Source: GCA-2686265 sp036010965 (GTDB lineage: Bacteria > Planctomycetota > UBA1135 > GCA-002686595). From it: 54,002 nt of DNA. A program made the translations under genes and the position numbers. Below are positions 16,092 to 23,403 of this stretch, in pieces. The DNA is taken from contig DASCMO010000143.1 in the NCBI GenBank assembly GCA_036010965.1, positions 1 through 54,002 on the forward strand. The letters run 5' to 3'. The notes under the pieces are model-generated. The model saw nothing but the letters and a program-made list of their open reading frames with translations. It ran no database searches and was not told the origin of the DNA. Numbering within the stretch: position 1 is the first letter of the stretch; each line of letters begins with the position of its first letter.

Positions 16092-17225
16092 GTGGACCAG
16101 AGCGACTTCGACTACGAACTGCCGAGCGACTCCATCGCCCAGGAGCCGACAGCGCGCCGGGACGAGGCGCGCTTGCTGGCTCATGAGTTGACCACGGGTG
16201 TCAGTCGCCACCGGCGCGTCCTTGACCTGCCCGAGCTGCTCTCGCCCGGCGACCTGCTGGTCTTGAACGACACGCGCGTCGTTCCCGCGCGCCTCTTGGG
16301 CCGACGACCGAAGGGTGGCGCCCTCGAGCTGCTGCTGGTCGAGGTCGTCGACGGCGATGTATGGCGCGCCCTCGTGCGGCCCGCGAAGAAGTTGCGCGCC
16401 GGGGACGTCTGCACGCTGGAGGGCGGCGCCCTCACGGCGCGAGCCCTCGAGCGCGAGCGAGACGAGAGGGGAGCGGCGGGAGCGTGCTGGACGGTGCTGC
16501 TCGAAGCGTGCGGCCCAGGTGGCGGTATCGCGGAACGCATCGAGGCCTGTGGGCGCATGCCCCTGCCTCCCTACGTCAGGCGCGCGCTCGACGATCCGCA
16601 AGGCGAGGCCGACCGCGAGCGCTACCAGACCGTCTACGCCCGGGCGAAGGGCGCGGTGGCGGCGCCCACTGCGGGCTTGCACTTCACGCCCGAGCTGTTC
16701 GAGCGACTGGAAGCGCGCGGCGTCGAGCGCGCCTTCGTGACCTTGCACGTCGGCCCGGGCACCTTTCGCCCCGTCGAGGTCGAGCGCGTGGAGGACCACC
16801 GCATGCACGCCGAGCGGTTCTGCCTGCCTCAGGCTTGCGTGGACGCCGTGGCGCGCTGCCGCGCGCGCGGTGGGCGGGTGGTCGCCGTGGGCACGACGGT
16901 CGTCCGGACCCTGGAGGCCTGCGTGACCGACGACGGCAGCCTCGAATCGCGCGAGGGTGCCACGGACCTGTTCATCGTCCCCGGCTACCGCTTTCGCGTG
17001 GTGGACGACCTGATGACCAACTTCCATCTGCCAAAGAGCACACTCTTGATGCTCGTCTGCGCCTTCGCACACCGCGAGGGCGAACACCCAGGCGAACGCC
17101 TATGCGAACACCCGCGCGTACTCGACCTCTACCGCACGGCCATCGACGAGGGATACCGCTTCTACAGCTACGGCGACTCGATGCTGCTGCAAGGCGGAGG
17201 CCGCGGAAGGGAGCACCCTTCATGA
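16092..17225 (+). CDS. queA: S-adenosylmethionine:tRNA ribosyltransferase-isomerase
   Basis: 377 aa. QueA transfers and rearranges the ribosyl part of S-adenosylmethionine onto 7-aminomethyl-7-deazaguanine in tRNA, giving epoxyqueuosine. Diagnostic stretches are SDFDYELPSDSIAQEP at the N-terminus, LLVLNDTRVVPARLLGR, APTAGLHFTPELFERL, TLHVGPGTFRPVEVE, MHAERFCLP and LMTNFHLPKSTLLMLVCAFA. GTG start at 16092. The stop overlaps the next gene by 4 bp (ATGA), indicating translational coupling. The enzyme for the next step, queG, is also in this window at 26929-28035, but in a separate unit. Confidence 0.96.
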   Translation: MDQSDFDYELPSDSIAQEPTARRDEARLLAHELTTGVSRHRRVLDLPELLSPGDLLVLNDTRVVPARLLGRRPKGGALELLLVEVVDGDVWRALVRPAKKLRAGDVCTLEGGALTARALERERDERGAAGACWTVLLEACGPGGGIAERIEACGRMPLPPYVRRALDDPQGEADRERYQTVYARAKGAVAAPTAGLHFTPELFERLEARGVERAFVTLHVGPGTFRPVEVERVEDHRMHAERFCLPQACVDAVARCRARGGRVVAVGTTVVRTLEACVTDDGSLESREGATDLFIVPGYRFRVVDDLMTNFHLPKSTLLMLVCAFAHREGEHPGERLCEHPRVLDLYRTAIDEGYRFYSYGDSMLLQGGGRGREHPS

Positions 17226-19051
17226 TGTTCCTCGCGGGCATCGCTCTCTCGTCGCTCGCCGCGAGTTCGTCGAGCAGCGCGGCCTGCGCCCCGCAGCGCG
17301 AGCTGGAGATCACCGTGCTCGCGTCCGACGGCACCCGCCTGACCTCCGACGCTTTGCTCGGCGCCGTGCTGACTCTGCACGCCACCGCGCTGGCCCCCGA
17401 CGGGACGCGCGTCGTGCTTCCGGGTGAGGCGCGCACGCTCTCGGAGCAGAGCGCGGCGACGCTCGCCGTCGAGCCCGGCACCCACGCCGTCGCTGTCACC
17501 CTGCGTGGGCGGCCTGCAGGCCTCTTCGAGGCGGGCATCGAGGTGCTCGAGAGCTTGGTGGAGGTCGGCGCCCGCGATGGAGCCACGCGCCTCGTCCTGC
17601 GCTCCCGCGCTCCCGATAGCCCTCGCGGACGCCTGCTGGTCAACATGCGCGCCGTCGGCCGCCTCCTGCGGGCGGGTAGCTTCCATCTGGCCTCGCCCCT
17701 GACCGGCACCCTGCTCGATCCCCGCCCGCGGGTCGCCGGGGGGACCGTGGCGCCGCTCTCGCCCCTGCCCTGCTTCGAGTGGATCGAGTTGCCCGCCGGC
17801 GCCTACGTCCTCGTGGCCGCGGCGCCTCCCGACGAGCTGGGAGGGGTCGACTGGGCCGCCCTGGCCGCGCCGCGGCTCACGGTCGACGTGGATCCGCACT
17901 TCGACCGCGTCGCGAACCTGGTCTACATGCCCGGCGGCGACCTGCGTCTGTCCCTGAGCGCCGCGAGCGGCGCCCTCGAGCGCTCGGGAGCGGCGCAGGT
18001 TTGCCTGGCGCGTGCGGGCGAGGGGATCGCCAGGCCGCTCTTCCCGAGCCTGGTGCCCGGTGAGTCAGGCCTCTCGCCACGCCTGCCCGCGGGCGATCAT
18101 TGCCTCTTCGTGCTCGGCCCGGGCGCGGGGGAGGCCCAGATCGCGGTCCGGATCGAGACGGGGAGCACGGTCGAGGTCCCCCACACCTTGGGTGAGACGG
18201 AGGACGGGAGGATGGAGGAGGCGGCGATGGAGGAGACGATGGAAGGGAGTGCCGGGAGCGAGCTGACCCTGCACGCGCGCCGGCGCGTGGCGACGGATGG
18301 GGGGGCGAGCGCGCCGCAGGACGAGGTGCTGCGCTGGGATCCAGCGCGCACGGCGCTGGTGATCTGCGACATGTGGGACGACCACTGGTGCGCCGGCGCC
18401 GCGCGCCGGGTGGAAGAGCTGGCCGGCGCGGTGAACGAGCTGGCGGCCGCCGCCCGCGAGCGGGGCGTGACGATCCTCCACGCTCCAAGTTCGGTGGTCT
18501 CCTTCTACGACGGCACCCCCCAACGCGAGCGTGCGCGCGCCGCCAGGTACGCCGAACCACCTCGGCTACTCTCGACCGACGAGCGCTGGGGGACGGCCTG
18601 GTGCTGGCCTGATCCGAGCCGCGAGCCCGCCATGCCCGTCGACGACGCGAACATGGGTTGCGCCTGCGAGCCGCGCTGTTCGATCCGCGACGCCTGGACG
18701 CGGCAGATCGCCACGATCGAGATCGCCGCCGAGGACGTCATCACCGATCACGGGCAGGAAACCTACAACGTCTTCGCTCAGCGCGGGATCGAGAACGTGA
18801 TGCTGGTCGGCGTGCACCTCAACATGTGCGTTCTGGGACGCCCCTTCGGTATCCGCCAGATGGTGCAGGTTGGTAAGAACGTCGTACTCGTCCGCGATCT
18901 GACCGACACGATGTACGACCCACGCATGGCACCCTTCGTCTCGCACTTCGAGGGCACCGACCTGGTGGTCGGCCACGTCGAGCGCTACTGGTGTCCGTCG
19001 ATCGAGAGCAGCGACCTCACCGGTCGCCCCGCATTCCGATTCCGCCGCTGA
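17222..19051 (+). CDS. secreted protein with C-terminal cysteine-hydrolase (isochorismatase-like) domain
   Basis: 609 aa. ATG at 17222 overlaps the queA stop by 4 bp and opens a signal peptide (MMFLAGIALSSLAAS). Residues 20-355 are beta-rich with no recognised family and may be two Ig-like or carboxypeptidase-regulatory-like modules. An acidic/Met-rich linker (EDGRMEEAAMEETMEG) follows. Residues 370-600 form an isochorismatase-fold cysteine hydrolase: ALVICDMWDDHWC supplies the catalytic Asp and HLNMCVLGRPFG the nucleophilic Cys. The remainder of the domain matches secreted planctomycete isochorismatase-family proteins (HAPSSVVSFY, ITDHGQETYNVF). It probably acts on an amide or similar bond outside the cytoplasm; the substrate is unknown. 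The end overlaps the convergent barrel gene by 35 bp. Confidence 0.8.
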   Translation: MMFLAGIALSSLAASSSSSAACAPQRELEITVLASDGTRLTSDALLGAVLTLHATALAPDGTRVVLPGEARTLSEQSAATLAVEPGTHAVAVTLRGRPAGLFEAGIEVLESLVEVGARDGATRLVLRSRAPDSPRGRLLVNMRAVGRLLRAGSFHLASPLTGTLLDPRPRVAGGTVAPLSPLPCFEWIELPAGAYVLVAAAPPDELGGVDWAALAAPRLTVDVDPHFDRVANLVYMPGGDLRLSLSAASGALERSGAAQVCLARAGEGIARPLFPSLVPGESGLSPRLPAGDHCLFVLGPGAGEAQIAVRIETGSTVEVPHTLGETEDGRMEEAAMEETMEGSAGSELTLHARRRVATDGGASAPQDEVLRWDPARTALVICDMWDDHWCAGAARRVEELAGAVNELAAAARERGVTILHAPSSVVSFYDGTPQRERARAARYAEPPRLLSTDERWGTAWCWPDPSREPAMPVDDANMGCACEPRCSIRDAWTRQIATIEIAAEDVITDHGQETYNVFAQRGIENVMLVGVHLNMCVLGRPFGIRQMVQVGKNVVLVRDLTDTMYDPRMAPFVSHFEGTDLVVGHVERYWCPSIESSDLTGRPAFRFRR

Positions 19052-20105
19052 ACCCGAAGGTCAGGGCAGGCCCTCGCTCGAAGCGCTCGGCGGCCTCCAC
19101 GAGCGTACGCTGTGAGAGAGGGATGACCAGGCCGAGGGTCAGGTTCGAGGAGGCACCGAGAGCCCAGTTCGCACCGGCCAGCAGCTCGATCGACTCATAG
19201 CCGGAGTCGCGGTCCAGTACTCCGTCCCACTGTGCACCCTGCTGACGGAAAGCCCCGAGGCCGACGTGGATCTGCAGCCGTTCACGCGCCTGCCAGTTCA
19301 ACAGTCCGCCTGCGTTGAACTGCAGGGGTGGAGAGTATTCCTTGTCGTTCTCGTAGACGGGCAAGCGCCCCGTCGCAAAGGCGGAGAATTTGAGGCCACC
19401 GGTGAGGGGGCGCATGTAGTAAGCCTCAAGGATGGGGTCGAAGGTGCCGCTGCCGAACTGCACGTGCTCGTGCTCGAGGCCCTCATCTCCAAGCTCGAAG
19501 GGGTCGTGCTCGGTGCGCCCGAGAGGGATGGTCGTTCCCGCAGCGAGGGTCAACACGTCTCCATCGGTGAAGATGCCGACAGAGCGGTGGGCCGCGAGAG
19601 CGTTGGCGTCCCCGAAGCCGCTCAGCGTGGCGGTCGGGTGGTGGATCTGCATGCTGCGCTCCATCTGCGCCACCTGCTCATCCGTTGCACCCTCGATCAG
19701 TTCGATGGCCGCCGCACGCTCCTTGATGTCGTAGGGAAGGCGCAGCCAGCCGGTCCAGTCCTTGTTGAGCCGGCGACGGGCAGTGAACTGGAGGCGCAGT
19801 AGTTCGAGATGGACCCGGTGTCGGTAGAGGGGGACCAGGACCGTCTCACCGCTCGCTTCTACGCCCTGGGTGGACGTATGCCCGCCATCCATGTCGAACG
19901 CACGGACCAGGCGGAACTCGAGGTTCCACTTCTCAATTTCTTCCGAGGCCGCACCGACCTCGAGGGCCCCGGCGCCGGGCACGACGGGGTTGCTTCAGGC
20001 GGGTCAGCTCTGAGCTTCCCCGCGGCCTTCCAGGCCGATCACAGCCAGGGCCACGACGAGCAGACGAGCGAGGGCGGTGGTTGGTCGGCTGGTGTTCACA
20101 GGCAT
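19017..20105 (-). CDS. outer-membrane beta-barrel (MetA-pathway/transporter-like) protein with U-X2-U after the signal peptide (putative selenoprotein)
   Basis: 362 codons from the ATG at 20105. A signal peptide (MPVNTSRPTTALARLL, then hydrophobic, ending GEAQS) is followed in the same frame by TGA (codon 34, 20006-20004), Pro, Ala, TGA (codon 37, 19997-19995) and then SNPVVPGAGALEVG. The rest is a complete barrel-like protein with many amphipathic strands: WNLEFRLVRAFDMDGG, HRVHLELLRLQFTARRR, GFGDANALAAH, FGSGTFDPILEAYY and LTLGLVIPLSQ. The pattern fits PF13557-like transporter/MetA-pathway proteins. A U-P-A-U motif resembles a C-X2-C redox or metal site at the mature N-terminus. A hairpin with loop GGUGC lies 39 nt after the second UGA. 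Without UGA decoding the barrel would have no signal peptide (GTG 19982). thiE ends 44 bp upstream on the same strand. Confidence 0.7.
19943..19963 (-). promoter_or_regulatory. SECIS-like hairpin of the beta-barrel gene
   Basis: On the minus strand tcgaggtc (19963-19956) pairs with ggcctcgg (19950-19943) in an 8-bp stem with two G-U pairs, closing the loop ggtgc. The loop begins 39 nt after the second UGA, slightly outside the usual 16-37 nt window. A weaker 4-bp stem-loop lies closer, 19 nt after that UGA. Confidence 0.35.
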
Positions 20106-20149
20106 GTGATACACGCTGGGGCGTCCCGAAGTTTGATTTAGACGGCCCA

Positions 20150-20836
20150 TTATTTGGTCTGGTCGAGGAGGACCCGCAGGGCGCGCGCGGAGGCTTCGGG
20201 GTCGTCGGCTCCCAGGATCGCCCCGGCGACGGCGACGCGGGCGCCGGGGTGGAGTTCGGTCAGGCGCTCGCGGGTGATGCCGCCGATGGCGAAGAGCGGC
20301 ACGCCAGCGGCGGCCGTCGCCACCCAGGCGGCCTCGGGGCCGACGCCTCTCGCGTAGCCCTTGGTCGCCGTTGCGAAGAGCGGACCGAAGCCGAGGTAGT
20401 CGACCGGCAGCTCGCCGGCGCGCACGACATCGGCGGCGCAATGGGTCGAGAGTCCGATCAGTGGGTCGGGGCCGAGGAGCGCGCGCGCGTCGGCTGGTGG
20501 GAGGTCGTCCTGGCCGAGGTGGACGCCTGCGACACCGCGCTCCGTCAGGGCCAGGGCGACGTCGACGCGGTCGTTGACGAGGACGAGGGGAGGGTCCGCG
20601 ATGGCGCTCGCGAGTTCGAGGACTCCCAGGGCCAACTCGAAGGTCGGGCGTGCATGGCTGGTGGCCGGTACGCTCCCGCCCGTGCTCGTTGCCTTGGGCC
20701 GCACCTGGATCGCGTCGACGTGGGGCAGGACGGTCGCGGCGACAGCGAGGGGGTCGCGCTCGCCGCACAACTCGGGCGAGAGGATCAGCATCAGCCGGGC
20801 ACGAGAGAGCCGCTCGCGTAGGGAATCGCCGTCCAT
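20150..20836 (-). CDS. thiE: thiamine-phosphate synthase
   Basis: 228 aa from the ATG at 20836 (MDGDSLRERL; an earlier start at 20863 is possible). ThiE joins hydroxymethylpyrimidine diphosphate and thiazole phosphate to thiamine monophosphate in the cytoplasm. The TIM-barrel signatures are present: DAIQVRPK (strand 2), LVLVNDRVDVAL, GVHLGQDDLPPADAR, GLSTHC, YLGFGPLFATATK and FAIGGITRERL. No other thiamine genes and no TPP riboswitch-like sequence were seen nearby. The barrel gene follows 44 bp downstream on the same strand. Confidence 0.93.
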   Translation of the reverse strand: MDGDSLRERLSRARLMLILSPELCGERDPLAVAATVLPHVDAIQVRPKATSTGGSVPATSHARPTFELALGVLELASAIADPPLVLVNDRVDVALALTERGVAGVHLGQDDLPPADARALLGPDPLIGLSTHCAADVVRAGELPVDYLGFGPLFATATKGYARGVGPEAAWVATAAAGVPLFAIGGITRERLTELHPGARVAVAGAILGADDPEASARALRVLLDQTK

Positions 20837-20965
20837 GGTGTCGGGGCAGTCGCGCCCCAGCACACATCAGAACATTCCGGAGGCCGGGAAGGCGAGGGAT
20901 CGGGCGTGGCGCTCATCTTTCCACGGTCCTTACCTTTGCGCCCTGTCGAGTTGGACGGATCGGGC

Positions 20966-20971
20966 TAGGAT
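20966..20971 (+). promoter_or_regulatory. candidate -10 box for the FG-GAP/cupredoxin-like gene
   Basis: TAGGAT on the plus strand, 95 nt upstream of the ATG at 21067. It has the same hexamer as the boxes at 14840 and 23391 but here implies a normal 5' leader. Confidence 0.3.
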
Positions 20972-21066
20972 GATCTGTAGGCGGTGTGTGTTTCCCTCGC
21001 CTGAGGGACCCTCGTGGTCGCCGGACGCTCCCCGCCCATGTCGCGGCGGATCCCCCCCCATCACGG

Positions 21067-23352
21067 ATGATTTCCATGTCGCGTTTCCTCCGCGCGGGCT
21101 GCGCCGCCGCCCTCCTTTCGCCCGGTCTTCTCGCCCAGCAGTTTCAGTATCAGCCTGGCCTGATCCCTGGCCCCAACCGCTGGACGGAGGGTATGGAGTT
21201 GGCCGACGTGGACGGCGACGGCGACCTGGACCTGTTTGTCGCCGACGGCGAGGGCTTCTCCAGCCCCGGAGCCCAGCGCCAGAACGTGCTGTTGATCAAC
21301 CAATTCGTGCAGACCGGCAGCCCGGTCTTCAGCGACGAGTCGGTGGCACGCCTCGGCGTGCACATCTCTCACGCCAAGGGCGTCACGACCGGCGACGTGA
21401 ACGGCGACGGTTGGGTGGACGTGATGTACACCAACGCCTTCAACACCGACCCGCCCTTCCTGTACATCAACCGCGGCGCGGCCCAGCCGGGCTTCTTCGA
21501 CGAGGAGGGGGCCGCACGCGGCTTCACCCAGAACCTGAGCGCCGCCGGCGCCCAGTTCGGCGACCTCGACGACGACGGCGACCTCGATGTGATCGTCTGC
21601 GACTCGGGGCCGAGCTTTCTCGGCAGTCCCGGTGGGCGACCGCACCTCTACTTCAATGACGGCAACGGCGTCTTCAGCGAGGCCACCTCGGGCTGGAGCC
21701 CGCTGCTCAAGCGCGCGCACATGGACGTACAGCTCGTGGACATCGACCACGACTGGGACCTCGACTTCGTCGGCCTCAATCGCTCGAGCAACTCCTCGGG
21801 GACCCACTACCTGATGTTGAACGACGGCTCGGGGAACTTCAGCGACTCCTCGACCACCATCCCCAACACCTCGGGCAGCGTCTACGAGGCGGAGGTCGGA
21901 GACCTCGACGACGACACCGACCTCGACATCTTCTTCGTCAGCCTGTCGAGCTTTCAGGAGGGAGTGCAGCGCAACAACCTCGTGCCGACCGGGACCCTCG
22001 GCTTCACCTCGATGGGCGGGCTGGGCATTTCCGAGGATGACAACGAAATCAGCCTCTGCGACTACGACAACGACGGCGATCTGGACGCCTTCGTGGGTTC
22101 CCTGGGCTCGCAGGAGCGCATCTGGCGCAACGATGGCGGCCTGAACTTCTCCGGTGACCACGGCAACATCCAGACGGTCAGCGACTCGACCCTCGACTGC
22201 ACCTTCGGCGACGTCGACAACGACGGCGACTACGACTTCCTCACGGGCCAGGGCGAGTCCAACTCCTCCCAGTGGGTGAACAAGGTCTACTTGAACGGCG
22301 GCGGCCAGGACGTGCGGCCGCCGCTGATCGTCGCCACCGACTACCCCGACGGCCTCGACAGCACCACCGGACCGTGGATCGCCCACGGGAAGGTCCGCGA
22401 TCAGGTGATCGATGACGGTGTGAACTACGTGGACGCCACGGTGCGTTACGTGGTGAACCCTGCGGGTCTGACGGGCGCGATCGACATCACCTCCGGCGGC
22501 TTCTCACCTTCGGTGTTGAATGTCGCTGCGGGGACGAGCGTGACCTGGACCAACACCACCTCGGCGCCGGAGACCTTGTCCTCGACGAGTGCTCCCTACA
22601 CCTACTCATCGGGCGCGCTCGGATCGGGCGACACCTACACCTACTCCTTCGTCGCGCCAGGAACCTACGACTACCAGGGGCTCGCGAGCGGGTTTGCGGG
22701 CCAGGTCGTCGTGACGGGTTCGATGACCGAGAGCGAGGGTCTGTACATGCGCGGCGGCCAGTACCGCTTCGCGATGAGCGGCGACGCCAGCGCGCCGAGC
22801 GCCGAGCTGGTCTTCGAGCTCTCCTTCGTGGACTACGCGGGAAACGAGAGCGTGACGGAGGGTCGCGTCGAGACGCCCGCCGTGCCCCTGGGGACACCCT
22901 TCTGCTTCGGTGACGGGTCGGGGACCTTCTGTCCCTGTCTGAACCTGGGCTTGCCGGGCAACGGCTGCGAGAACGGCACCTTCTTCGCCGGCTGCCGCCT
23001 CTCCGCCACGGGCGGCGCCTCGATCGCCTCCGACACGGTGATCCTGGAGGCGACCTCCTCGACTCCTGGCCAGCCGGGGCTGTTCTTTCAGGGCGACGGC
23101 GACATCAACGGCGGTGCCGGCGTGACATTCGGCGACGGCTTGCGCTGCGCGGGCCAGAACGTGGTGCGCCTGCAGATCGTGACGGCCGACGGCGCGGGTG
23201 TGGCGCGGAGCACGAGCGCCATCGCCGCTGGCGGCGGCGTCTCGGCGGGCCAGACCCGCCGCTACCAGTGGTGGTACCGCGATCCCCTGCTCACCGTCTG
23301 CGGCAGCGGCTTCAACCTCTCCAACGGCCTGCGGCTCACCTGGACGCTTTGA
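21067..23352 (+). CDS. secreted FG-GAP repeat protein with cupredoxin-like module and shared C-terminal domain
   Basis: 761 aa; ATG at 21067 (21076 also possible) opens a signal peptide (MSRFLRAGCAAALLSPGLLAQ). Residues 30-400 hold seven FG-GAP/VCBS blades with calcium loops such as DVDGDGDLDLF, DVNGDGWVDVM, DYDNDGDLDAF and DVDNDGDYDFL, forming a probable beta-propeller. Around residues 480-560 is a plastocyanin-like module (FSPSVLNVAAGTSVTWTN, SFVAPGTYDYQG) in which the usual Cys and His copper ligands are absent. Residues 612-761 are a Cys-rich version of the terminal domain in the proteins at 4390 and 6254 (FGDGLRCAGQ, YQWWYRDP, GFNLSNGLRL). It is probably secreted or attached to the cell surface; binding or adhesion is the likely role, with no enzymatic site seen. 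Confidence 0.85.
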   Translation: MISMSRFLRAGCAAALLSPGLLAQQFQYQPGLIPGPNRWTEGMELADVDGDGDLDLFVADGEGFSSPGAQRQNVLLINQFVQTGSPVFSDESVARLGVHISHAKGVTTGDVNGDGWVDVMYTNAFNTDPPFLYINRGAAQPGFFDEEGAARGFTQNLSAAGAQFGDLDDDGDLDVIVCDSGPSFLGSPGGRPHLYFNDGNGVFSEATSGWSPLLKRAHMDVQLVDIDHDWDLDFVGLNRSSNSSGTHYLMLNDGSGNFSDSSTTIPNTSGSVYEAEVGDLDDDTDLDIFFVSLSSFQEGVQRNNLVPTGTLGFTSMGGLGISEDDNEISLCDYDNDGDLDAFVGSLGSQERIWRNDGGLNFSGDHGNIQTVSDSTLDCTFGDVDNDGDYDFLTGQGESNSSQWVNKVYLNGGGQDVRPPLIVATDYPDGLDSTTGPWIAHGKVRDQVIDDGVNYVDATVRYVVNPAGLTGAIDITSGGFSPSVLNVAAGTSVTWTNTTSAPETLSSTSAPYTYSSGALGSGDTYTYSFVAPGTYDYQGLASGFAGQVVVTGSMTESEGLYMRGGQYRFAMSGDASAPSAELVFELSFVDYAGNESVTEGRVETPAVPLGTPFCFGDGSGTFCPCLNLGLPGNGCENGTFFAGCRLSATGGASIASDTVILEATSSTPGQPGLFFQGDGDINGGAGVTFGDGLRCAGQNVVRLQIVTADGAGVARSTSAIAAGGGVSAGQTRRYQWWYRDPLLTVCGSGFNLSNGLRLTWTL

Positions 23353-23390
23353 CACCGGGCGGTACGGCTCGCCTGGGGCGGGGCTCGCGG

Positions 23391-23396
23391 TAGGAT
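23391..23396 (+). promoter_or_regulatory. candidate -10 box, leaderless start of the ASPIC/UnbV gene
   Basis: TAGGAT followed by seven nt (cgggccc) and the ATG at 23404. Confidence 0.5.
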
Positions 23397-23403
23397 CGGG
23401 CCC

